DNA from: Terebella lapidaria
Lineage: Eukaryota > Annelida > Polychaeta > Terebellida > Terebellidae
Reading direction: 5' to 3'
Assembly (NCBI GenBank): GCA_949152475.1
Contig: OX424568.1
Location: forward strand, 24,093,667-24,157,666
Length of the DNA stretch: 64,000 nt
The position numbers and the translations under genes are program-made. Below, in pieces: positions 31,791-43,203 of the stretch. Numbering within the stretch: position 1 is the stretch's first letter; every line of letters starts with the position of its first letter. The notes beneath the pieces were generated by a model. That model ran no database searches and had not been told where the DNA came from. It saw nothing but the letters and a program-made list of their open reading frames with translations.

Positions 31791-33130
31791 TATAGTTTCA
31801 GTGGAGTGTTTTATGAAATTTTACAAAAACAGTTAATGATAATTTGAGATGATTGTATAAATTAGGGATAGGTGTCTGCCGTGAAGTTTTTGATACTAAG
31901 GATTTGATAGGGTCATATTTTTGCCATTAAAAGGTAGAGATTTCCTGATGATTGATTTATATAGGATATTGGTCTCAATCCATGCTCGTCAGCTTTTATT
32001 ATTTGGCATTCATGAAATGAAATTAATGAAGTCTATATATAAATGAGCTGTATTTTCAATGGCATAGCTCATATTGAATTTGTGGTGCAGCTGGTAGGGG
32101 GATATGGAAATTGTAAAAAAAAAAGACAAAATGGATCTTTATCTACTGTAGGACATCTACTGCAAAACTGCATACTTTCATTTTGTGAATTCTGTAAATC
32201 ATTCAGAAAAAATTGTAAAGAAATCTGTTGTAAATATCCATGCCAGCCCACACTGTACTTTGGGGAGGAAAACTGTGAGAATTAACGCCTAGCAGCATAG
32301 AATATGGCCTGATATTTTACGTAATGTGAAGGGAATCACAGTATTCGCTGGGCATGAATCAAAAGCAGTCAATCACTGGAGCATCTCTGTTTGAAGGTTT
32401 TTGAGTGTCTAATGTTGTCTGATTGATACAAAAATCATTTGTTCCATAATATTTATGGTACATGAAATAAACAATATGTAAATCTGTTGACATGAAATGC
32501 AATTCCCCAATAAATTTGAGTGATGATATTTATAAATCAAATTTGTAGGTTGTTTATCATGTGAATACATGTAGGTTGGAATCAATTTCATGCCTTACCG
32601 ATACTAGGCATATCTGCTAAGCTGTTGATATGGTTTCTCATAAAAAGTTTAACCATGTGTCTAATGAATTTGTTATTTTTCTATAAAGAAAGCAATTTGA
32701 TGTGAGAAAACAGATGGTGAATTTTCGCACAAAGTATTTGATGTGTTGGTTTATTTGTATTTTTGTCCAGTTTACTTCTCACTTTTTTCCGATATGGCAG
32801 CTTTAATATTTCATGTGAAAATTGCAAATTGTGATAGTATCATTTGGTATATATAAAATCAAGAATAGAGGGATTTCATAATTTTGGAAATAGCAATAAA
32901 TTAATAACATACATGTAATTGTATGTTACATAACATCAAATTCACATGCTATTAGTGAATGACTCGGAAGGCAATGAATTTACTACACCCATCTATCAAA
33001 ATTAATGGATAATTTAGCAGATTTTGGTAATTATTAAATATGATTATTTATTCAGCAAAATATGTGCTCATAATGTATGCGATCATAGCATTTAGACCTA
33101 CAATGCTCACTAATTAGAGGATATTTTTTA
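31791..33130 (+). other. PUDP 3' UTR and intergenic DNA
   Basis: AT-rich sequence after the PUDP stop, with an AATAAA at about 32467. The short ORFs at 32043-32285 and 32409-32591 resemble nothing I know. Confidence 0.4.
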
Positions 33131-34459
33131 ATGTGTATAGAGAGAGTGGATCTACAACGTACCAGCCAACAATTCCCTAGTCCCTGGGAGACCTGCCCTC
33201 TCTGTGAGAACACTCACTTTGAATGGTGACAAACGAGATGGCAGATTTGGTTGCAAGTCCCACACACTTGCAGGCTTAGAAAGATTTGGCCCTAGAGATC
33301 CCATCAATCTCATCGAGGACTACGAGAGCCCTCTCTCGGACCCCCTTTTTTGAGGAGTCCTCTCATGTCTCCAACCAGGTAGTCCAGGCTGCCAACCCAG
33401 AAGTTGTCCACCAAAACTGCGGTTACGGTTGTTAAACCTCGAAGACATGGCTAGTTTGGGTGCCACCGGAGGGTGCGGGGATGGAAACAATGGTCCCATT
33501 TTGGTCTGGATGCCGGCACTGCCGCTGGGATCTATTGCCGTCACCTTTACTGGGGCGCGGCAGAAGGTTCTGCCAGCGCCGCTCATGCGCACTGGCCAGA
33601 ATTCAGTGGTGTACAGCTTGATGCAGCCGCATGAGTTTGCCTTGCCGGACCACAGCTGCAGACTCTGGCCTACGCCACTAATGAAGTCGTCCACCTGAAT
33701 CACACCCCAGGCTAGTTGGCTTCATGATCTGTTATGAAGGCGACCGGTTGCCTAACTATAATAGGCGACAGGATGCCCGAGCCCACTTTTCTTCTCCGCC
33801 ATGACAGCAACTCTCCGAGGACTTGTCGGAGGGAGAACAGAGGCTTATTGCAGTGTATGCTCGCGGACATGCCTCTGAGTTGGGATTAGGACACTTCTTT
33901 CCCGCTCCCATGGAAACAATTCTGACTGGATCTCTGGCAATGTTCCTGGCGCTTGTGACTCTGTCTATGCCCCCTCCCCTCGATAACAAGGTTGACACCG
34001 AGGTTCTGACACTGTGGCAACTGTTGGCTAGCAATCTGTGGCTATGGCTATAGAGTACACAAACCTGTCTCGATGGCCTGGCGTTTACACTATGAGGCAA
34101 GCGGGAGCTCCTCCTATTCCGGCCATCCTGAGTCCATAGCTGATGACGTACACGTCAGGGGCAGCAGCTGCCCAGTATGGTAGGGTATGGATCAGGCCCC
34201 CGGTTGGTCTGTCCGGCGTTGGTGACGGACTCTGGCATGCCACTGACAGATCCGCAGATACTGCGTTTGGTCCATCAGAGTGCTCTCAGCATTTCAAACA
34301 GCCAAACCCGTCTGAGTGGAGGAAGCGGTTTGAGGGTAATAACGTTGACCTGGAGGACTACTTCTAGCAGCTCCAGCTGAGAAAACAGATCGGTTACATC
34401 CTCGCATATAGCCCTGCAGGTTATGTCGAGTATTCTGCCCGGTGCCTGCCGTATTCATA
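33131..34459 (+). pseudogene. Decayed retroelement sequence, possible 5' gag region
   Basis: The base composition changes abruptly at about 33130 to G+C-rich with many broken open frames on both strands. At 34290-34375 the frame reads FKQPNPSEWRKRFEGNNVDL then EDYF, followed by a stop, and then QLQLRKQIGYILAYSPAGYV. It reads like a gag start, and it precedes the clearer gag segment at 35807 once the inserted repeat is skipped. The assignment is tentative. Confidence 0.35.
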
Positions 34460-34523
34460 GTTAGGCATCCCGATTGAAAATCGGGAGGCCTTATGTTTTT
34501 GTCTGTTTTGTTTTTTTTTTTTC

Positions 34524-34554
<31 letters not shown>

Positions 34555-35710
34555 TCTTCCGCCGTTCGGTTTCCGGATCATAACTCTTGAACGCCTTAAT
34601 CTATCTTTCCGAAATTTTCACAGCTCATCCGAAATACTTTGCTCCTAACCCCTATTGTTTTTCGCCGAGACCCGAAATCCAAGATGGCCGCCAGCGGCCA
34701 TTTTGGAAAAAAAAATCGGGCGATTCCTGTCAATGTCATAATTTGATTCAGGCAATTTCCAGGGGGAAAAATTTTTTTGGGTGTATTTTTTTTTGGACTT
34801 AGAATTTTTCCCTCACCTGCCCCCATGCAGATGTAATACTGTGACTGAGCCATGCTACTGTATTCACTGACTGCAGCCTGCATGTCCAGCATGAGGCTAG
34901 GCTCTGCCCTCTCAGCCAGTGCAGTATATGAGAGCCCTGCTCAGTAATGCCTGCGATAAGGCAATACCCCCCCCCCTCTCCCTCCCCCACCTCCACTGTC
35001 AGCCAGTCTAATCTGCATATGAATGTAGCAATGTATCAGTGACTTGTATGCACTGCCCCTCTAACCCCCCCCCCCCTCTCCTGTCCCCTCACCTCCACTG
35101 TCAGCCAGTCTAATCTGCATATGAATGTAGCAATGTATCAGTGACTTGTATGCACTGCCCCTCTCCCCCCCCCCCCCCTCTCCTGTCCCCTCACCCCAGT
35201 TTACTATACTAACACCAACAAGTTGGAACAATGCCCTCCTTCCCTTTCTAAAGAAAACAATAGGTGGTTATATAATGATGACCCAAACTGAAGATAACAG
35301 CTTTGAAGGTCTGCCTGGGCCTTGGTTGCCGGTCAATTGTTCATTGTATTCAGTTAAAACAGCAATGTGTTTATCTGGATGAAACTACATGCATTGTTTT
35401 GTTTTCTAGCTGTATTTCACATGCAGTGACCAAATTATCATTGTTTTACTTAGTCAGAACCCAGAATAATTTCCTTTTTGCTTGTATTATGAATGTCTGT
35501 CATGTCTGTACATTTAATACCTATTGAGATTAAAACAAATATCTGATGGACATTTGTCTAGTGAGCAACTGCTATAATTTGAACTCTCACTCCCACCTGT
35601 GTTCAATAATCCTGGTATATGTATTATAATAACAGTCAAGTTTCACCATTAGAAAAGAAAAGAAAAATTGGGGGATGCCACAAAGCCTATAGGCTTTTAT
35701 GTCTAGTTGA
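34460..35710 (+). repeat. Family B-like insertion with poly-T and a 113-bp duplication
   Basis: It begins GGCATCCCGATTGAAAATCG and GGCCTTATGTTTTTGTCTG, then poly-T (34507-34558) and TTCGGTTTCCGGATCATAAC, matching the leading module of family B at 60640-60720. It ends GGGGGATGCC...CTTTTATGTCTAG, like the family B end at 63178. Inside, a segment of about 113 bp containing CTAATCTGCATATGAATGTA is tandemly duplicated (about 34990-35200) with poly-C tracts. Confidence 0.55.
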
Positions 35711-35806
35711 TGAGCAGCTGCAGTTGTTGTTTGCACCCACAGCGAAAAAATAGTTCAAGGCTCGATGTTGACTTCACAGCGAGACATCAACTAAGTACAC
35801 CTATGG

Positions 35807-36760
35807 GTGCTTAGGCAAAAGGCCTTTCCGGACCTAAATCCGACGAGACTCGAGGCACCACTCACCAACCAGTTTATCTATGGACATCCATACTATGTTC
35901 AGTACACGCTGGTTGGCCATGAAAAACAGATGATGCAGGAGGCTATCAACGTAGCTTTGGCTATTGAAAAGGCAGCGAACACCCGGCAGCAAAACCCTCA
36001 TCTGACTCTGACAAAGAAGGGGCCCACCACTCCGGCGGATGCCTCTGCCTTGAACATGTCCCATTGAGAATCTCTCTCTGCTCGGGACCCCACTGCAGGA
36101 TCCCAGGCCCCTCCGGCATGAGCACACTCACTCCAACCTCCAGTGAAGGTGTAGGCAGCTCTGGTCGCCATTCCGTACAACTCCCAGGTGTTGAATTTCT
36201 AGGCCTGGCTCATTGTTGTGCTTTCTCATCTGGTCTTGCTGCCGATCGGCTCTGCTACTACTGTTCTAAGCAGGCTCACTCCTGGCTACAGCGCCCAGAC
36301 TTGTTAGAGCACTTACAGGCTAGTGGGTATCGAGGCCGTATGCCCGAACTTTGACAGAACTTCTGGCATTCATCTTATTGGCCAGGTCATCCGGGATCTA
36401 AGAAACGGCCTCCCCGTGGGGGAAACTATTACCGGCGACCATCACCACGTCCGGGGATGAGCCCTCAGTACCCACAATGTCTTGTTAACCCACGGATGGG
36501 CCTGACGACTTTTGAGTTGATATAACTCCCTTGGGAGTAGTCCCCGAAGACTTGTAGAGCTCGTTTGCTGCCGAAGCAGACATCGAGGATTGCAGGACAG
36601 GTAAAGACAGGTACAGTCTACATGCTGGCACCTGCCTTTGATTTTCGGAAGTGAGCCATTTTGTTTCCTGGTAGACTTTGGCCGAAAAAGCTTAGGTTCG
36701 TTTTATAAGCATATACTAGTAGGAAGATTTAAATTGCACATCATTTGGTACTTCAACTTG
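35807..36760 (+). pseudogene. Retrotransposon gag-protease remnant (Ty3/Gypsy-like)
   Basis: Frame from 35807: NQFIYGHPYYVQYTLVGHEK then EEAINVALAIEKA-like text (QEAINVALAIEKAANTRQQN), as in gag capsid C-termini. In another frame at about 36243-36330, LCYYCSKQAHSWLQRPDLLE is a CCHC zinc knuckle (C-x2-C-x4-H-x4-R) whose last Cys is Arg. At 36638-36680, FGSEPFCFLVDFGRKSLGS fits a retropepsin site in which D-T/S-G has become D-F-G. Two frameshifts and the lost zinc ligand and catalytic residue show it is dead. No reverse transcriptase was recognised downstream. Confidence 0.6.
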
Positions 36761-36787
36761 ATCTTCAGGCTAAATTTCAAGGTTACA

Positions 36788-37205
36788 GAAGCGTATTGCT
36801 ATCAACTGTGTAAAAAATTGTATCTCATACGTACGACTTACTAACTCATATGTTCGACTTATTATTAACTCGTACATATGACTTATTAACTCGTATGTAC
36901 GACTTATTAAGTCATACGTACAACTTATTAAGTCATGCGTACGACTTATTAAGTCATATGTACGACTTATTAACTCGTACGTACGACTTATTAACTCGTA
37001 TGTGTGACTTATTAACTCGTACGTACGACTTATTAACTCGTACGTATGAGTTAGTAGGTCGTACTTATGAGATACTGAGTCATACCTACGATTTATTAAG
37101 TCGTACATACGAGTTAATAAGTCGTAGGTACGAGTTAATAAGTTGTACATACGAGATATAAGTCATACGTACGAGATACATTTTTTACACACTTGATAAC
37201 AATAC
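36788..37205. mobile_element. Foldback element of inverted CGTACG arrays, copy A
   Basis: Terminal repeats GAAGCGTATTGCTATCAA (36788) and TTGATAACAATAC (37186) face each other, each next to a TGTAAAAAA word. Between them 36835-37040 reads in CGACTTATTAACTCGTACGTA units of about 20 bp and 37041-37170 in the reverse complement. The 20/21-bp period gives long frames on both strands (Thr-Tyr-Asp-Leu-Leu repeats) that are not genes. Confidence 0.75.
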
Positions 37206-37214
37206 ATTTCACTA

Positions 37215-37640
37215 TGGAAGCGTATTGCTATGAAGTGCGTCAAATTTCTTATCTTGTACGTATGAGTTATATCTCATACATACGACTTATTGAGTCGTAT
37301 GTACGACTTTTTAACTCGTATGTACGACTTAATAACTCATACGTATGACTTAGTATCTCATAAGTACGACTTACTAACTCATACGTACGAGTTAATAAGT
37401 CGTACGTACGAGTTAATAAGTCACACATACGAGTTAATAAGTCGTACGTACGAGTTAATAAGTCGTACATATGAGTTAATAAGTCATATGTACGAGTTAC
37501 TAAGTCGTATGTACGAGATACTAAGTCGTACGTACAGGTTAACAAGTCGTACGTATGAGTTAATAAGTCGTACGTATGAGATAAGTCGTACGTACGAGAT
37601 AATATTTTTTACACCCTTGATAGCAATACGCTTCCGTACA
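37215..37640. mobile_element. Foldback element of inverted CGTACG arrays, copy B
   Basis: Same architecture as copy A. The left end is GAAGCGTATTGCTATGAAGT at 37216 and the right end TTGATAGCAATACGCTTC at about 37618-37635. The orientation of the units switches near 37385. It abuts copy A with only about 10 bp between. Confidence 0.78.
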
Positions 37641-37928
37641 AGGTCACACCTGGCATTAAATCTGTATTAGTCACTACAGACAAAAGTACGTACGGGTTAA
37701 TAAGTCATACGTATGAGTTAATAAGTCGTATGTACGAGTTACTAAGTTGTATGTACGAGATACCAAGTCGTACGTACAGGTTAACAAGTCGTACGTACGA
37801 GTTAATAAGTCGTACGTATGAGATATAAGTCGTACGTACGAGATAATATTTTTTACACCCTTGATAGCAATACGCTTCCGTACAAGGTCACACCTGGCAT
37901 TAAATATGTATTAGTCACTACAGACAAA
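37449..37928 (+). repeat. 240-bp tandem duplication covering the right arm of copy B and its flank
   Basis: 37449-37688 and 37689-37928 share the array arm, the terminus TTGATAGCAATACGCTTCCG and the flank ACAAGGTCACACCTGGCATT through CTACAGACAAAAG, with few differences. The second unit lacks a left terminus, so it is a duplicate and not a third insertion. Confidence 0.8.
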
Positions 37929-40900
37929 AGGGCTGAGCTTATTTATTGTATTTTGAGCATGTATAAAAATCTTATAATGGTGATGTAATGCGTTGGTGCA
38001 CTGCTTGTCCTCAGTTGCGTACCCACACTCCTGTCCACTAACCTGGCAGAAGGGTGGCTATGACGCCCATGCTAAGGGTAAATTTGTCACCGTGAATAGG
38101 GCCGTATCAAAACAGGTAACTGAAACTCTGATCCTGACCGGGTCTTGGTTGTCCATGTCAATAACCTGAGCAGTACGAAAGGCCACTTGTACTTGATCCG
38201 CGCATACAGGACGTGAAGTCAGATGATGGCTGAAATGACTGAATCCTTTCTGTCTTTGACCTTCAGTTTTCAATCCTCATTGCCCATTTTAGGGTCAATT
38301 CGTCATTTTAGTGGAGTGGTTTGGAGTTGGACTCCATTTGTGGGCATCTCTGGACTTCGCCCGGCAATTGATTCCTCACTCTTCAGACGTTTTCTAGATT
38401 GGGCGCTGACATGTTGAGCCCTGCGTTTGGCATCTCTCCTAAATCTATTAGACCACGCTCCCTTGATCGATTGGTGGCTCAGGGATGGACATTGCTTTGT
38501 CTAGCGGCCTCTTTGTTAGTTGTGTATGCCGATGGGCGCCTAGCTAATGCCCACAGGATGCACGGTACATCTGAGGTTCCGGGTGGCATATGTGTTCCTC
38601 TTGTAAGTGGACAACAGTCAGATGGTATTCATTATTTACCCACATTTCATCTTTATCGTTTATGGGTGGATTATTAAAACCACAAGTATGTGGCAACTGT
38701 ATAGACAATTCTGTTCTTTCTCAATCAAATTACACAATTGAGTAATGGATTGAGTAATGGATAAGTTCCTTCTTAGTGCCACAGAAAGTGGAAAATCAGG
38801 GATTTTGGAGAGTGACACTAACTCATTTTGTAGTTAGTTCCGGCTCATTATCATTTGTTCCATTCACAACTGAATGGCTACTGTCAATACAATTTTTACT
38901 TTGCTCAAGCGATTATTTCTTTATTTCTTGTCATTGCCCAGCAATGCGGACTGGTTGTCTTCTACCCAGTCAGTTGACTAGAAACGGTCGTAAGAGGTGC
39001 TCTGGTTAAAAAGCACATTGAGGCAGAGGTGAAAGCGATGGCCGTCAATGCTCGAAAACCAGAAACCGGCTTTGACAGTGGAATCAGCGCTCTTAGGAAG
39101 AAGAAGCAAAAGAGGAGTTGTGGCCACACCTTGCATCCAACCCCACTGAGGACGACAGAGACAGTGCCAGTGACAGGGCCCTCAAGGGGGACAGCACTGG
39201 CAGCATCCTCGCTTGTACCGACAGGCTCACCTGTCAACGGTCGAGGTGAGCATGCTGCCGCCACCTACAGAGCAGATCACCTGAACCGGTACCTCACTGA
39301 GTACCATAACCCGTCAATTGAGCTGGTCCAGTGCAAGCGATGAAATGCTTCGCCCCCTGCACAAAGTAATTTTAAATGATCTGCAGGCTCTTGATGCTCA
39401 ACGTGCCAAATCTCATTGTGGAAGTTAAGCCGTGGAGGGCAAGGGCGCTGGTCTGATGGGGTTCTGTTCATTTATGGATGCATTTTGCCGCAGATGGCAC
39501 CAAGGATGCAACACCTTCCCTCGCAGCACTCTCACCAGTGGGCCTACGGTCCCTGGTGCTTTGTTCACCTGTCGTTTACCATGCACCGCACCCCACAGGA
39601 GAATGCATTAATGGCTAATGCCATCTGCAACCCTGTTGTGGTCCCTCCCATGGCCAACAAAAGGTAACAGTGGTGGTGTTTGAGATGCTGAATATTTCAG
39701 CCAAGATCCGCCACGCAAGATGAAGCTAAGCCTCTGGGAAGCCTCTGACAAAAGAGCGCTTTTCGGAACTGTTCTGGAAGCAACAGCACTCTTTGCAAGG
39801 CGAGCCACTACTTCTTTCAGTGACTACCCTCCCCTTTCGATGACGACGTTGCCTCATATGGTGGCGTCGGCGAGTGTAGTGCGTCCCCAGACCATCACTT
39901 CTGTGAATACGGCTATGCCAGCCCTGACTAGGGCGCCGGTCATCACTCCCTCGGCGAGTGACATCTCGGTTGGGTTTTTCATCCTAGTGGAACCTATCGC
40001 CGGACCCTTGGCAGGCCTCAGGGCAAGCACTTCAGAGTGGCAAAGCATTTGTGCTCTGGACATGGACGACTGGAACCCTGTCAAGGAGGTCTCAGCTGGT
40101 TGGGCGCTTCTGCCAGGCATGCCTACATGACTCCTACATGAGTCGTTAGCATCAGCGGTGAGACATCGTAGAGATTATGCAGCACGCATACAGGATGATA
40201 TGTTGTGGCCAGTGGCCAGCCGCTAGCCAAAACACTGAAGGACTTTAGGCGTGTTGGCATTGGAGCGCTCACAATCGCGAGGGGAACTCACGCCTGAGAT
40301 GATACCCAGGCCGCGGAGGTGACTTGCACTGTGCAGTACTTATTGGTCGAGAGGGACTGCGACTAGCTGTGCACACACAGAACCCTCCCAGTTGGCAAGC
40401 GATATGCATATGACCAGGGTCCAATGGGGGGCTCCCAGCACAGCCTAGAGGGCCTTGGTCGCCGACAGGGAACAACAGTGTTTTAGCGATGGCAATTCTG
40501 GAAGTCTGACATATGCTTAGGTCAGGCAGACGTCCATCCAACAATGGGTATAAGAGGAGTTGGAGCGACTACGCATTGAGACCGAGGAGTTTTGGAGTCA
40601 TCTTAACGATTTCATGAGAGCCCATATCCCGGGATCGCACAGAACAGGGTATAGATGACACCCGGTCATCTGCTCTGCCTTGGAGTCTTAACTAACCACT
40701 CCATAGTCGTCCTGGAGTTGGCGATTTGCCTCATCTCCGTATGGCTGTGGGGAGAGCCTGCCGAACGAGGAGAGGGTACAATATGGTGAAGATGTCTGTT
40801 GTCGAAGTACATATGGTCATCACAGGTAATACCGACTTGCAATGTCCCCAAGATCATTGTGCTGCCTCCAACGTGCAGAGGGTGGTACCAATCCGCTTGT

Positions 40901-41240
40901 ATTTACTCCAATGGAGAAAGACTAATCATGTCATCCCCATGCGGAACACCCTAACTGGCCAGATCCAGATCCGTCAGGCCAGCACAAACTTTTTGAAGTT
41001 ACTACCACTTATGGTCACCGGTTTTGGGTTCAAAATTTCAGCTTGTTTGGCTCAGCGTCTGCACTAAATATTTGAGACTATAGCCCAACCCTGAGGCGGT
41101 ATGTACAGGCTCTGGCAGTCTGTCGGGCTATCTCCTCGTTGGACTGTCGGTAGGTCCAGCCAGCAACACGTCCGCATGCTTGTGTACTGGGAGTCGCCTT
41201 TATGGCTTCCAGTCTCGGGTACAACCGGACCACATTGCTA
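37929..41240. other. G+C-rich decayed sequence, probably retroelement; no gene recognised
   Basis: Short broken frames on both strands, the longest 136 codons at 39720-40130. The composition resembles the gag-protease block, so it may be the rest of that element, but I recognise no reverse transcriptase, RNase H or integrase motif. Confidence 0.35.
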
Positions 41241-41244
41241 TAAT

Positions 41245-41282
<38 letters not shown>
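41245..41282. repeat. (CT)n microsatellite
   Basis: About 19 uninterrupted CT units. Confidence 0.95.
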
Positions 41283-41285
<3 letters not shown>

Positions 41286-42898
41286 CGAGTTAGAGATCAC
41301 AATGAAATTGGTGCTTTTGGCGATGTAATTCTGTTCCGCTTTATCTGAAGGCGTTCAACGGTAATCCAGCCACGGAATTAAGATTTTGATCCGGACCTTC
41401 GAACACGGAACAAAAGGTTGCATGCTAAATGTTCACTTTTTCTGTTCAAATTGGATTTTTGACATATGGTTCAACTACGGTACTTGTATACGACTTGCAA
41501 GATATGCAAAACACCCCATACCAGCTAGGGCGTGATTTTGTCGAGTCTTTTTAATGTTTGTGTTTTTTAAATATTGACTGCTTACCATTTGAATGCATGT
41601 TTTGTTATGTTAACGTCAATTTCAACAATGCAATTATCAAAGTTTATATTCACCAAAGACGATTCAAAGCGCGCAATCCAACAGATTAAGAAGTAGTCAA
41701 CAATAATCGGTTACAGTATATCATGACAATAAAGGGGAATAGGGGAGATGTTTTGGTGACTGAGCATGCCTTCAAACCTACTCCTGATCACCAACCATCT
41801 TAGAAATAGTTGCCAGGTAACCGATTGAATCCCAGGGTATGTTCTGCTAACCCAACATCTGGTCATGACGTTCACCGCAAATTTGACTTTTTCATGTATA
41901 TTGTGGCTCATTATGATAAGAACGCTATGATTTGTTATGTCCATAATGTGAATCGTTGTCGGGCCGATTGAATTTTGACCCTACAGTAGTAGTACAGCTA
42001 TTTAATAAACTGAAATAAATGTTTTGAAGTTACATTTATATGAAATTTGATATATGTGCCTTAGTATATTTGATACACAGATGTATACAGTACATTCGAA
42101 AGAATATTTTGGTTTTGAATAGATTGTTTTTCAACATATGGATTCTGGAATCAATGCATCAGGCCTATGTTTGATGAGATCGGCATTGAAACGATGTGGG
42201 TTTCCGACTATGTAAGTAGGTTTATGGAGTCAGGAGTTCACACCTTCCTTATTATATATCGTTGGAATTTTCTAAAGGGAATTATATCGCTAGAATATCG
42301 GTATGAATCAAATTAATAGGAAAGTACAAGCCATAACATTCAGCTTGCCTACGTGTAAAATCGCCCCATATTGGATTCGTTTTGGTCGTATTTATCCAGA
42401 ATTAAGATCCAGATTCGATTGTAGCTAGTCCTGAAGTTTGAACGCACCGTTGGTGTTCTGAACATTTCAAAGCCAAAGTGGAGAAAACAGTCAAAGCCAT
42501 TATTTTGCAAATAATATTTTAATACAAATTTTTACTGGCACTCGTGATTCAACCGTCATGGTGTAACTTAACAAAACACACGCATGTGTGTTTGGTGTAT
42601 ACAATAAAATTTCCTATATTTCAATATTACATGTACGCACATAATATTGATATACTTATATACAATTGTTTTGCATAGATGCAAGCTTACATCACCAGTA
42701 ACGAATACATGTAGCCTACTACATAATGTCCTATACGTATACTTGTATAAACAGGCACACAACAAAATATGCTTTTTTGCAACTCGCAACGTTATTTGAA
42801 ATAAGGGGCCTACCACGAGGCTGTGAACTCAGAAAATATCTATAAATCGCTAATTGACTAAATCCTCCTTTTGTAGTATAAGTATTTGCTTGTACGTC
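41283..42898. other. Intergenic and 3' UTR of the transporter gene
   Basis: AT-rich, with no supported gene. The transporter's untranslated end (minus strand) lies in the part nearest 42898. Confidence 0.4.
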
Positions 42899-43203
42899 TT
42901 ACACCCTAGCTTGCAAGTAGGAACTGACACTTAGAGCCCTGTCTCTTCCCGAACACAAATTAGGATCGCCGCTGTCAGTTGAGCCTTGTTCAGCGTCTGA
43001 CGTTACATCGACGTTTTTGGACATCGACTGGGCCGAATTCGACGTTTTCAGTTCCGCGGAGATTTTGTCTTCCAAGGCCGTGTGTCTGTGTTTGCATTTT
43101 TCTAGTATCGGAATAATGAGTATGATCGCTCCGCCCAGCATCATAACCGCTCCGAGAGTAAAGTACGGGATCTTGTAGTCCTCTGTGATGTCATACATCC
43201 AAC
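42899..43203 (-). CDS. SLC16-like exon 5 (terminal)
   Basis: Acceptor CATTCCAG. It encodes WMYDITEDYKIPYFTLGAVM, the last helix and the cytosolic tail, ending SSYLQARV and stop. Confidence 0.88.

Noticed and set aside
33320-33703. 127-codon minus-strand frame overlapping an 89-codon plus-strand frame
   Set aside because: G+C-rich decayed retroelement context; no recognised domain on either strand.
36770-37670. Open frames of up to 126 codons with Thr-Tyr-Glu-Leu-Ile repeats
   Set aside because: Same reason: inverted CGTACG arrays of about 21 bp leave frames open on both strands.
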